Below the pieces are notes generated by a model. That model was not told the origin of the DNA and did no database searches. It saw nothing but the letters and a program-made list of their open reading frames with translations. 64,000 nucleotides of DNA from Alopecurus myosuroides (taxonomy: Eukaryota > Streptophyta > Magnoliopsida > Poales > Poaceae), in assembly GCA_028641055.1 (NCBI GenBank), contig CM054062.1, positions 22,514,536 through 22,578,535 of the forward strand. The letters are read 5' to 3'. Each line of letters opens with the position of its first letter. Position 1 is the stretch's first letter. The position numbers and the translations under genes are program-made. Below, piece after piece: positions 32,682 through 42,111 of the stretch.

Positions 32682-33432
32682 AATGATGGCTCCCAAGTTG
32701 CGCAATTTCATGTTTCTACTGTAGATGTTTAAATACCTCAAGAAGCCATAGGAAGGATGGGTGTGGGATTTTTCCGCCCCATTGAGGGACACCTTATGGC
32801 GACTCGAGAAGGACTATGCTCTACTCAAGTGGAGCCCTCCTCTACAATAGAAGAACAAGCCAAGGAGACAAGTGACTCCGCAAGTCGTACCCACTCCTCT
32901 CACTAATGCGAGTCAAGGTCAAGGCCAAGATCAACCATCCTCTTCATCCTCTTCTCAAGTTGAAGCAAGTGTTGAAGATATTGTTGTTGATGATTATGAT
33001 GATGATGATCAAGTCCAAGTTGGTCAAGATGGGGACCCAAATGATCAAGATGATCAAGTGATCCCTCCTCGCAATAATGAGGAGATCGAAGCCCATTGCA
33101 TCAAAAGGATAAAAAGAGTGTTGAAGAATATTGATGCCCAAGACAACAAGGTCTTGGAGGATATTCAAGCTAGAAGATCCACAAGAAAGCAATTGGCAAA
33201 CTTTAGTGAGCATCAAGCTCATATCTCTATGGTGGAACCGAAGAAAGTATTTGAAGCTCTTGAGGACTCCGATTGGGTTGAAGAAATGCATGATGAGCTC
33301 AATAACTTTGAGCGCAACAGAGTTTGGAGATTGGTTGAGAAGCCCAAAGATTGCCACAATGTTATTGGCACTTAGTGTATTTTCAAGAACAAGCAAGATG
33401 AGCATGGAATTGTCATAAGAAACAAGGCTAGA
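32682..33432 (+). pseudogene. Copia integrase-RT linker
   Basis: Contains the Gln/Ser/Asp-rich linker (DDYDDDDQVQVGQDGD) and the start of RT (KVFEALEDSDWVEEMHDELNNF, NRVWRLVEKPKD). There are at least two frame breaks (32682-32870) and a TAG near 33373 replacing the Lys/Trp-type residue before CIFKNKQDE. Confidence 0.8.
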
Positions 33433-34776
33433 TTGGTTGCTCAAGGCTACACTCAAGTTGAAGGCATTGACTTTGATGAAACCTACGCACCCCTGGATCG
33501 CCTTGAGTACATCCGTATCCTCCTTGCTTATGCTTCTTCTCACAATTTCAAATTGCAACAAATGGATGTTAAAAGTGCTTTGTTGAATGGTCCACTAAAA
33601 CAGGAAGTATATGTGAAGCAACCTCCCTGGTTCGAGAATCTCAACTTTCCTAACCATGTCGACAAAATTGACAAAGCTCTCTATGGTCTCAAACAAGCAC
33701 CTCGTGCTTGGTATGAGCACCTTAGAGAATTCTTAGATGACCGTGGTTTCGAAGTTGGGAAGATCGACCCCACTCTCTTCACCAAGAGAGTAAAAGGAGA
33801 GCTTTTCATATGCCAAGTCTATGTGTACGATATCATCTTTGGCTCAACTAACCAAGCTTTCAATAATGAGTTCTCTAAGCTTATGACTGACAGGTTCGAG
33901 ATGTCTATGAGGGGAGAGCTTAAATTCTTCCTTGGCTTTGAGATCAAGCAATTGACCCGTGGGAATTTCATTTCTCAAGCCAAGTATACCCAAGACATGA
34001 TCAAGAGGTTTAACTTCCAAGATGCTAAGATCAAGACTTCTCCTATGCAAGTCAAGTGCCACCTATCACGTAATCCAAAGGGGAGTAAGTATGTGGATCA
34101 AAAGTTATATCGTTCTATGATTGGTTCTTTGCTCTATCTTTGTTCATCTAGGCCCAATATCGTCTTGAGTGTAGGTGTGTGTGCAAGGTATCAAGCGGCC
34201 CCTAAGGATAGCCATTTGATGGCGGTCCATAGGATCTTTCGTTATTTGGTTCATACCCCAAGATTTGGTTTGTGGTACCCAAAGGGGGCACAATTTTATC
34301 TCAATGGATACACGGATTCCGATTGGGCGGGTGATCAAGATGATAGGAAGTCTACTTCCGGGGCTTGCCAATTTCTTGGTAGGTCCCTAGTGAGTTGGTC
34401 CTCCAAGAAGCAAAATTGCATATCACTCTCCACCGCCAAAGCCGAGTATGTTGCCGCCGCAAGTGCATGCACTCAATTGTTATGGATGAGGCAAACTCTC
34501 AAGGAATATGGAGTTCATTTGGATAAGGTGCCTCTTTTGTGTGACAATGAAAGTGCCATCAAGATTGCATACAATCCGGTGCAACATACAATAACGAAGC
34601 ACATTGAGATTCGCCACCACTTCATCCGTGACCATGTGGCAAGAGGGGATATTGCACTATCTTATGTGCCCACCAAGGAAAATCTTGCGGATATTTTCAC
34701 GAAGCCACTTGATGATGCAAGATTCTTGTTCTTGAGGAATGAACTAAATGTGATTGATTCAAGGAGTTTGACTTGA
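33433..34776 (+). CDS. Copia reverse transcriptase-RNase H, catalytic YVDD mutated
   Basis: 447 codons open. RT blocks: RLVAQGYTQVEGIDFDETYAP, QQMDVKSALLNGPLKQEVYV, ALYGLKQAPRAWYEHL. The catalytic tetrad reads Y-V-Y-D instead of Y-V-D-D (Tyr codon at 33826-33828), removing a metal-binding Asp. RNase H follows with YTDSDWAGDQDDRKSTSG, AEYVAAASACTQLLW, LLCDNESAI and HIEIRHHFIRDHV, and ends in VPTKENLADIFTKPLD. The tetrad change predicts no polymerase activity. Confidence 0.93.
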   Translation: MVAQGYTQVEGIDFDETYAPLDRLEYIRILLAYASSHNFKLQQMDVKSALLNGPLKQEVYVKQPPWFENLNFPNHVDKIDKALYGLKQAPRAWYEHLREFLDDRGFEVGKIDPTLFTKRVKGELFICQVYVYDIIFGSTNQAFNNEFSKLMTDRFEMSMRGELKFFLGFEIKQLTRGNFISQAKYTQDMIKRFNFQDAKIKTSPMQVKCHLSRNPKGSKYVDQKLYRSMIGSLLYLCSSRPNIVLSVGVCARYQAAPKDSHLMAVHRIFRYLVHTPRFGLWYPKGAQFYLNGYTDSDWAGDQDDRKSTSGACQFLGRSLVSWSSKKQNCISLSTAKAEYVAAASACTQLLWMRQTLKEYGVHLDKVPLLCDNESAIKIAYNPVQHTITKHIEIRHHFIRDHVARGDIALSYVPTKENLADIFTKPLDDARFLFLRNELNVIDSRSLT

Positions 34777-35241
34777 AGATCTTGCACACACCCCTATAGA
34801 TGAAACATGTTCGAGTTTAGATGTAGGCATGGACATAGAGGGAGTGTTATCCTAACACATTGGGTTCTCCCTCTTCCCATTATGCCCAAAGCAAAAATTC
34901 ATTGTTATCTCTCTTTTTCTAATGTTGAATTGTGAGCTTCAATGTTGAGTAATGGCAATGCCCCCCAAGATATATCTTCGCGGTTGCATACCATGAACTC
35001 TTACATGGTGGCCTAGGCCACCAACCTCTTCTTTGAAGAGTTGGCTCTTATTTGCGGGTTTTTGGCATTTTTGGAGGATGTACTCAAAATTTGCTATTCT
35101 TGTGTTTCCTCGGTGTTCTTGAGTACAAATTCCATCCCTGTTGATGCTCTTATATTTTTCTTTCCAAAACCTACCTTTTAAACAAGTTTTATTGACTCTT
35201 GCATTTCATGTCCTCCTTGGGGAGGTTTTTCTGGCAAAGGT
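34777..35241 (+). other. Non-coding region after copia pol
   Basis: No supported gene. It holds an 18-bp perfect palindrome (35006-35023, TGGTGGCCTAGGCCACCA) followed at once by a second inverted repeat (CTCTTC/GAAGAG, 35027-35041). Between Sirevirus pol and the downstream ORF such AT-rich DNA is usual. Confidence 0.55.
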
Positions 35242-35322
35242 GCGGAGACTCCAGTCTACCACACCGGAGACTCCGGCCAGTCCGGAGACTCCGGTGTTAA
35301 GGCCGGAGACTCCGGTGTGTGG
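35242..35322. repeat. Palindrome cluster upstream of the copia 3' ORF
   Basis: Four units of the near-palindrome CCGGAGACTCCGG (one degenerate) at about 35242, 35265, 35281 and 35303, just upstream of a TATA box. The same motif fills the U3 part of the 3' LTR. Confidence 0.88.
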
Positions 35323-35329
35323 TTAGCAG

Positions 35330-35336
35330 TATATAA
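35330..35336 (+). promoter_or_regulatory. Candidate internal promoter (TATATAA)
   Basis: TATATAA followed by a leader-like stretch (GTTAGGGTTTCATTCCCC) and a GC-rich leader containing an ATG at 35499. Position after pol and before the extra ORF suggests a subgenomic promoter; this is inference. Confidence 0.4.
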
Positions 35337-35699
35337 TCTGGGGGCTGAGGGAAGTTAGGGTTTCATTCCCCACTTCCCCCACGCCCCCAACGACTTGCTG
35401 CGCTGCCGCCATCGCCAGGAGCACCTCCCCGGCCGTTTCCCACCGCCGGGAACCACCTCCCCCGCCTCCCCTTGCCTCTCCCATCTGTGGGAGGCACAAT
35501 GACCGGCCAGGATGACAAGGGTACCACTTCTCCACTCCGTTTTGATTGTTTTTTATCTAGATCTAAGGGTCTAGGTAGTTTTTTTTGAGAAGTTGCACCT
35601 GCTGTTGGTAGCATCACCTTGGCTAGTTGAACCGGTGTAGGAACTGCTAGAATCATTTGTAGAAACACTTGTGTTAGATTCATATCCTCAGTTGACGAC

Positions 35700-35783
35700 C
35701 AGTCCGGAGACTCCGGTGTGCCAGGAAGGAGACTTAGGTGTCAGTCCGGAGACTCCGGTCTGCCAGACCGGAGACTCCGGTGT
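35700..35783. repeat. Second internal palindrome cluster
   Basis: Three units of CCGGAGACTCCGG with GTGTGCCAG/GTCTGCCAG spacers lie in the possible intron or leader of the 3' ORF. Confidence 0.88.
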
Positions 35784-35806
35784 GAATCTTCCAGAACTGT
35801 TCTCAA

Positions 35807-37516
35807 ATGCTTCTGTCTTGTTCCTGCACTATTTTTGGACATAAATGCTCATTTTGTTTTCTCTGTTGTGGTGTTTCTGGTTTTGTGTATGCTTTCAGGA
35901 AAAAGGGTGAAGTCAAAGCCCTCAAACCCCAACAAGCGTCCTACCGTGGTCACTCCCGCAACTACCCTGTCACTGATGAAGCCACTGGTAGATATGGCCA
36001 GAAGAACACCTTTGAGTCTGGGACGCGTCAGAAAGAGAAGCATGAGGCTAGGCCGAGGTCTGAAGTGACGAAGAAGGCCAGGTTTGACAGGATCACCTCT
36101 GTGGCCTCCATGAGCAAGAAGGAGTACATGATCATGCGGGCTTGTCCTTTCTTCACCATGGCCTGCACTGCTGAGTCTGCTCATTATTGGCGGAGGGAGT
36201 CTGAGTTGATCATGCGTGAGATATACACCCAGTTCAGGCAGCCCGTATGTCTGCATAAAGTTCTGGACTTAGAGGCTCTCGGCAGTTCTCAGTACTTTGA
36301 GGAGGCTATCTGGATCATGAGGAAACTGGGCCTTGAGCATCTTGTGGGCATTCAGCAGAACTACAATGCCTCTATCATTCAGCAGTTCTTTGCCACTGTC
36401 ACTTTTGATGAAGATGATGATGTCACTTTGAGGTGGATGTCTGGGACTGTTGAGTGTGAGTCCTCTATGAGACGCTTTGCTGAGCTTCTTGAGTATCCTT
36501 GGGGAGAAGGGAGTGGCCACCGCATGCACATTCACGGAGTGGCTTATGACAAGAAGAGCATGGCTCTGATGTATGAGAATCTCTCTAGCACCGGCACTGC
36601 TAAGGATCTCAGGAGGGTATACAACATCTGTCTTCGCCTCTTTCGCTGCAACATTGCTCCCAAGGCCGGGAATGTAGATGCTATTCGTGGTGGACTTGTG
36701 AACCTTCTCTACCAGGCCTTCCAGTGTCACCTTGCTGGCCCTGATGGAGAGGGTTTTGAGATTGATGTTATGCACTTCATCAAGGAGGAGATATACACAG
36801 CTATGATCGAGATCAAGAAAGTGCCCGTGTATGCTCCTTATGTGATGAGACTCATCCTTGACCAGCTTCCTGGCTTGGCTACCGAGACTGAGCACCCTGT
36901 GGGCTCTCTCCAGATTCTGTCCTCTCACCTTCCTGATGGTGACACTCCCATGGGGGACGCTGAGGCGCCTCCTCGCTCTAGGAGGAAGAATGTTGATCCT
37001 CCCACTCGCCGCTCTAGCAGGGAGGAGACTCAGGATGAGATGAAGAAGCTTACTTGGTTCCAGCGCAACATTTTGTGCATGACTGTCGCAGTTCACAAGC
37101 AGAACCATGTGGCCTATAAGGAGAGGCGTGAGCTAAAGAAGATGATCTTCAAGCTGCATGACCACGCTGGGCTTGGAGCTACTCCTCCTATGGGTACCCC
37201 TCCCACTACTCCACCCACTCCTCCCACTGCTTCTGTGACTATGTCATATGAGGAGTGGAACACTGATCAGTTTTCGTGGGGTGACTTTGAGGATATCACC
37301 TCGACTCCTTCTTCTTCGACCCACCGTGCTAGGGCTCCTGAGCGTGAGGAAGAAGAACATGTTGAGGATCAACCTGAGGATGATGAGGAGGACCTTGAGT
37401 TCTTCAACTCTGGTGATGATGCTGAGGATGATGAGGAAGATGAAGGCAATGATGATGAGGAGGAGGTCACGGACCCGGTGGATGATGAAGAAGATGACTA
37501 CGAGGACGATGACTGA
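35807..37516 (+). CDS. Extra ORF downstream of copia pol (unknown function, acidic tail)
   Basis: Long frame of 569 codons in the place where Sireviruses often carry an envelope-like or other extra ORF. The first 30 residues look like translated intron: a pyrimidine-rich stretch ends in a splice-acceptor-like TTTCAG at 35893-35898, so the true start is probably downstream or joined to an upstream exon. The body is soluble-looking (YMIMRACPFFTMACTAESA, YFEEAIWIMRKLGLEHLVGI, FATVTFDEDDDVTLRWMSG) with no signal peptide or clear membrane segment. A Pro/Thr linker leads to a very acidic C-terminus (about 70 residues, mostly D/E). It resembles plant 'transposon protein' families; I do not recognise a function. 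It is open although pol is decayed. Confidence 0.7.
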   Translation: MLLSCSCTIFGHKCSFCFLCCGVSGFVYAFRKKGEVKALKPQQASYRGHSRNYPVTDEATGRYGQKNTFESGTRQKEKHEARPRSEVTKKARFDRITSVASMSKKEYMIMRACPFFTMACTAESAHYWRRESELIMREIYTQFRQPVCLHKVLDLEALGSSQYFEEAIWIMRKLGLEHLVGIQQNYNASIIQQFFATVTFDEDDDVTLRWMSGTVECESSMRRFAELLEYPWGEGSGHRMHIHGVAYDKKSMALMYENLSSTGTAKDLRRVYNICLRLFRCNIAPKAGNVDAIRGGLVNLLYQAFQCHLAGPDGEGFEIDVMHFIKEEIYTAMIEIKKVPVYAPYVMRLILDQLPGLATETEHPVGSLQILSSHLPDGDTPMGDAEAPPRSRRKNVDPPTRRSSREETQDEMKKLTWFQRNILCMTVAVHKQNHVAYKERRELKKMIFKLHDHAGLGATPPMGTPPTTPPTPPTASVTMSYEEWNTDQFSWGDFEDITSTPSSSTHRARAPEREEEEHVEDQPEDDEEDLEFFNSGDDAEDDEEDEGNDDEEEVTDPVDDEEDDYEDDD

Positions 37517-37938
37517 GCCCTTGGATCGTGTAGTGCTCTTTGCCCTTTTTGGTGTCTCGATGCCAAACGGGGAGAAGTAGCTTTGTCTTCTCCACTTTGC
37601 ATGGGTTGCTTTGCTTTATTTGCTTCGGAACACAAGTCTTTGAACTTGATTTGCCTTTTATGGCTTGTGTTCCCGTTATCTTGGTTTCTTTGCTTTATTA
37701 GTGAACAATGGTTGTGTTTTATGTGTGAGACCACGTGGTGAAGCTATCCTTTTATATTATTAATCATTGTGCTTTATCTATTGTCTCCCTACATGTTTGT
37801 ATTATTGTTCACTAATGGTTGCTCTAGAGGGCCTTGTTCGTAAAATATAGGGGGAGCTCACTTTGTGAGTGCTCTATCTTTTTCAAACATAGCCTAGCTG
37901 TGATTTTATTGCAAATATGTGTGTTGTCATCAAACACC
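37517..37938 (+). other. Copia 3' untranslated stretch
   Basis: AT-rich, no gene seen. Leads to the polypurine tract. Confidence 0.5.
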
Positions 37939-37951
37939 AAAAAGGGGGAGA
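37939..37951 (+). promoter_or_regulatory. Copia polypurine tract
   Basis: CAAAAAGGGGGAG followed by AT and the LTR start TGAAAGTGC at 37953. The GGGGGAGATTGAAAGTGC junction is typical of Sirevirus elements. Confidence 0.8.
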
Positions 37952-38122
37952 TTGAAAGTGCAAACGCGCTTAAATCATCTTGTTTTGGTGTTTGTTAACA
38001 ACACATGTATTGTTAAGAGTGTTGATGTATTTTAGGGCTAAAACAACATATTTGATATGGTGGGGTGATGTTGCAAAAAGGAGCAAGTCACCAGGATTTC
38101 TGTCTGCTGGAGTTTTTCTCTA

Positions 38123-38610
38123 GGCCGGAGTCTCCGGCCTCCCAGACCGGAGTCTCCGGTGTGGAGATTTCTTCCTTCGCAAATTCTCTGGGCTCTCTGG
38201 TGTCACACACTGCATCCACACCGGAGTCTTACCATAGACTGTCCGGAGTCTCCGGTGTCGGAGCTACCTCTCAAGAAACGGCTATGGAGTTGCTGGTGTC
38301 GCGTGCTATACTCGCACCGGAGACTTACGGGAGTCTTACCGGAGTCTCCGGTGTGACTGGGTTATATTAATCCACTCGACCCCAGACACCCTCTGAGCCA
38401 ATCCGGAACGCCAAGACCGGAGTCTCCGGTCCCCCTGACCGGAGTCTCCGGACTGAAGATTTCTGGAGGATCCCAAGTGCTGCCCAGTTGGTGTCGCCTG
38501 CTGTGTCCAGTCCGGAGGGACACCGGAGACTGTCCGAAGTCTCCAGACTAGTGCTCTGCGAAAAAGATCAGACCGGAGTCTCCGGCCTTTACACTGGAGT
38601 CTCCGGTGTG
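38123..38610. repeat. CCGGAGTCTCCGG palindrome array in copia U3
   Basis: About ten intact or decayed units (38123, 38144, 38220, 38241, 38317, 38338, 38416, 38439, 38525, 38573 and nearby), most with flanking CAC...GTG that extends the palindrome. Maize Sireviruses have comparable CG-rich palindromes (CACCGGAC..GTCCGGTG) in the same LTR region, proposed to act in transcription and epigenetic targeting. Confidence 0.88.
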
Positions 38611-38654
38611 AAACTCTCAGATTTGCTCCAACGGCTCTTAGACTTTATGAGGGG

Positions 38655-38662
38655 TATAAATA
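38655..38662 (+). promoter_or_regulatory. Copia LTR TATA box
   Basis: TATAAATA right after the palindrome array. The element at 1-1928 is inserted at this same position in the 5' LTR. Confidence 0.75.
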
Positions 38663-39400
38663 CCCCCTCCCCTCCACCTACCTCAAGTTAGCTCGTCTAG
38701 AATTAAAGTCACCATTGTTGGAGCTCCCCCACCTTTCTAGATCTCCCAATCCCTCCACCCAAAAGCGTTGATCTTTGGAGGATTGAAGGAGAAGGCCCTG
38801 TTCTACGTCTTCACCAACCGGATTTCATTTCCCCTCTCATTTTCTTGAGGGATCTTTGCCTAGGGTTTCCTCTTGTGGAGAACCTAGGCTTCTTGCTACT
38901 CTTGGTGATTTGTGAAGAGTTGGGAGCCCCCAATTTGGTTGTGGGTGTGTGCCCCAAGCTTGTTTGTAAAGGACTCGATCCCCGCCTCAAAGGGGTTCAA
39001 TAGTGGAAGATGAACTAGGCCTTTGTGGTGGAGTTCATCGGAGAATAGGGTGAGGCCTTTGTGGCGTTGAGTAGGCCTTCGTGGCGAGCTCACACCCCTC
39101 CAACAAGACGTACTCCCTTAACAAGGAGGAACTCGGGAATACATCGTGTCTCCGTGTGCTTCCATCCGTTACCTCGTTCCCCTCTCTTTACTTACTCGTA
39201 CTTGTAGCATCTATTGTAGTACTTGTTGCATTAAGTGTTGTCCTAGTTGCATTAATTGCTTGTCTTGACATATAGTAAATTCACCATTAGTTGCACTATC
39301 TAGAGAATTTACCTTTGTGTCAAGCCTAAACTTCAAGAAAAATTAAAATTAGTCGTAGCACCTATTCACCCCCCCTCTAGGTGCCCATACTTTATTTTCA

Positions 39401-40320
39401 GCAGCACACCCCCATTCCACCAAGCCCGACATCGATACTAGACAAGGTGAACTCACCCCTATCTCTATATGCCTTCGGTGTCTTGGTGAATGGTGCGCTA
39501 TCTCATGGATTACCCCTATACGCGCCTAGGTCCGTTTGATCACACCACTGGGCTCAAGACGATGCCCAAGATGCTCAAGAACTTGCTCAAATCACGCACA
39601 ACACGGTGGCTAAGAAGCTATGGGAAAAGTCCAAGAAGACAACATAGAAGAAGGAGAAGAGAAGGAGGAGGAGAGAGAAGACCAGGCAGCCTGGCCTCAA
39701 AGCCCGGCCAAGCCGGCTCCCCCGTATGTCCAAGCCGGACCCCCAACAGAGGGATCCGGCCTCCACCCCGGCCTCGGGACGGCCCTCCAGCGCGCTAGGA
39801 CGGGCTCCCTCCCGAAGGGGTCGGCCTCCACACCGGCCTCGGGCCGGTTCCCCTGCGCCCCCAGGACGGCTGGCCAGCTGCTACTCCCACCCCGACCTCA
39901 AGTGTCGGCCAGGTTGGCCTCCCAGACCGGCTGCCCTGCTGCGAGAAAGAGGGGAAAAGCCCCTTTTCCACCTCCACCTACCCCTTGGCTATAAAAGGAC
40001 CCCCTTGGGCTAGATCTAGGGTTAGAGATGAATTTAGGATTTTGAGCTTTGCTCTTGTACCCCTCTTGTGAGGCAACTTCTATGGTTTGTACCTAGGACC
40101 GTATCAAGGCTACTTCTATGATTTATATCTAGGATCGTATCAAGGATCGTCGGGTTTCCTATCCTTTCCCCTTGGGATTAAGTTAGGGACTTTCCAATCT
40201 TCCTTAGCTAACCCTTGATGTTCTATTGGCGTGGTGGACCGGCCATGGGTGTGAAGAGGTTTCCAAAAAGGTGATTTCGGTTGGATAGATCGTCCCGTAG
40301 GTGGCCGTTGCGGCTTAGTT
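39401..40320 (+). mobile_element. Remnant of another LTR retrotransposon (3' end and LTR-like DNA)
   Basis: 39401-39680 looks like decayed coding sequence; 39680-39980 is GC-rich with repeated CCGGCC/GGCCGG and GGATCCGG; a TATA box (CTATAAAAGG, 39990-39999) leads into a leader-like stretch (TAGATCTAGGGTTAGAG). This order resembles U3-R of a grass gypsy LTR on the plus strand. I could not find TG...CA borders or a partner LTR, so limits are approximate. Confidence 0.4.
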
Positions 40321-41602
40321 GACGGGGGATTCGGATTCTTCAGTTCTTGCTAGTTATCTTACCTTTGTTTTCCCCAAGATTCCCCCTCGTTTCCCCTCTC
40401 GTATTTGTCGTGTTTTTTTTCTTTCTTCGTGCTCTTGGTCGATTCGTGAAGATCGGGCCACCCAAGAGGTTAACCCCTTCATCAAGGTTCCATCTCGTCA
40501 AAGGCCCAGTTTTTGCGCTTCCTCCGCCTATTCTGGTCGTGATTGTACCTTCTGTTTCCATCGTTTGTATATGAGGTAGCCATGCCATCTTTCTCGAGTG
40601 AGGCTGGGCGGGCGTTGTGCTCCGATTCTTCTCCTTCTCTCCAACTATTTTCTACCTCCATGAGTTTGCTTACTGTTTTCACTCGGATCTGGCTAATGCA
40701 CTCCTTCAGGTCCATCCGGCGGAGTTCATCCTTGAAGCTGGTAATTGCTGTTTTTCGAGATATCCTGTGACCTATATTCTTAATGTGGTCCCTCGTTGTA
40801 TGTACCCGCAGATGTTTCATCTGACCGTTGTCTGCATACCCTCAACTGTCCGACTGTTACTGGTTGCTTGTAGGTGGATTTGAAATTCTAGACGAAGTCA
40901 AACTCGAAATCTTCCCAACAATTGTATCTCTTTTTGGGTCGACTCTTCATCCATTTTCTCGCGGCTCCTACGAGTTGCAGTTGTATATATTACATTGTTA
41001 CCTTATTTCCTTTCTCGAACCTTATGGATGTCAAATAGTCGTCCAGCCATGCCTCGGGTTCCTGAACGCCATCATATTTTGGTGTCAGAGCATTTAGTTT
41101 GAATCGCCTCGGCTTCCTGACCTGGGGAATCTCTCGAGTAAAGCAAGGAGGTCCGCAAAGTTCCTCATCGTCCAAGTCGAGTGAATCGTGCCTCGGGTGC
41201 TCTGCTCGAGCCCTATTGGTTCTTGGTAGGGGCTCTTCTGCTGCCCTTTCTCTATGTATCCTATCCACTTTGCTCTACGCGAGTTGGTTTCTTTGGTATT
41301 TCGGGTCCTCCTCGTAGCGTGGTGCTCGGGCTGGCCTAGTTTCTGCTCTTCTTGGCCCTGCCGGTGCTGCCGCTCGTGGCGCAGACCTCTCTCCCAACTC
41401 TGACTTGTCATGTTGAGGCTCTGCAACATATCTTCGTGAACTTCTCCACGGGGATCACCCGGCCTCGGTTTTATGAACATTAGGTAGGTTTGCACAATAA
41501 GAGCCTTTCCTTAGGCGTCTTGGGTGCCGGTCTTTCTAGTGGGTTGGGCTCCCTTAGGTTGTGCTCATGGTCCAACGTCCTTCGAGTCCCTCTCATAGAC
41601 TC
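40321..41602 (-). pseudogene. Degenerate gypsy gag (element H)
   Basis: Minus-strand frames with stops and shifts carry recognisable Gag: CGPPCFTREIPQVRKPRRFKL and KYDGVQEPEAWLDDYLTSI (40990-41268), then QLQLVGAARKWM, AITSFKDELRRMDLKECISQI and KTVSKLMEVENSW (40482-40820). It is distinct from the A-G families. Its 5' part is cut at 41603 by element E. Confidence 0.75.
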
Positions 41603-42079
41603 TGATGGAGGGATAATAACCCAGTAGGCCAACTCCAAGGAATAACCCGTCCCAAAGGACGCTGCGCAGGATCCGGCTAAGGATAAAGAAACTTTTGGAA
41701 GGCCCAAGTTTGTAGGCCCAGTAACCCGGATTGTGGGTTATGGTAAAGGAAAGTTAGGGTTTGTGCGCCGTGTCCGGGTAGGATCCAGGGTGCGCCTTGG
41801 AGGGTAAGCCGGGGGGTACGGGTGCTTTATAAACCGACCCCTAGGAGTAGTGGATTGAGATCTAAGAACCCTAGCAATATCGCTTGACATCGAGCATCCA
41901 GTGTAACCCCAGAGTTGAGTTATTATATCAAGATCGGAGACTCGGCGACTTTGATTGCCGGCTACCAGATCGATTTGCATCATGTTTTCCTCTGAGCTAA
42001 ACCCTCTCCCAAATGCCTGTGTCGTCTTGCCCCAAGATCAGTTACCCCCGGTAACGTCTGCCGTGATTATCCCACGACA
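41603..42079 (+). repeat. 5' LTR of gypsy E
   Basis: 477 bp, TGATGGAGGG...CCCACGACA. Pair of 60634-61110 (same length, about four differences). TATA box in GCTTTATAAACC near 41824-41835. An open frame from the LTR reads into the PBS. Confidence 0.93.
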
Positions 42080-42081
42080 GT

Positions 42082-42098
42082 TGGCGCCCACCGTGGGG
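42082..42098 (+). promoter_or_regulatory. Primer-binding site of E
   Basis: TGGCGCCCACCGTGGGG two bases after the LTR, identical to the A/B/C/G family. Confidence 0.88.
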
Positions 42099-42111
42099 CC
42101 TGCGTCCAAAG

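Larger units (their letters stand above)
37953..39400 (+). repeat. 3' LTR of the copia element (Sirevirus-like)
   Basis: About 1.45 kb, from TGAAAGTGC to ...TTTATTTTCA. The ending CACCTATTCACCCCCCCTCTAGG is the characteristic Sirevirus LTR terminus. U3 holds about ten CCGGAGWCTCCGG palindromes; the TATA box follows at 38655. The pairing 5' LTR survives only as 1929-2095. The right-hand TSD would be the first bases after 39400; the left copy is outside the window. Confidence 0.85.

Noticed and set aside
35499..35898. Simple two-exon model for the copia 3' ORF (ATG 35499, donor 35521, acceptor 35898)
   Set aside because: Splicing there gives a frame that stops at 36068, not the long frame; the start of the ORF stays unresolved.
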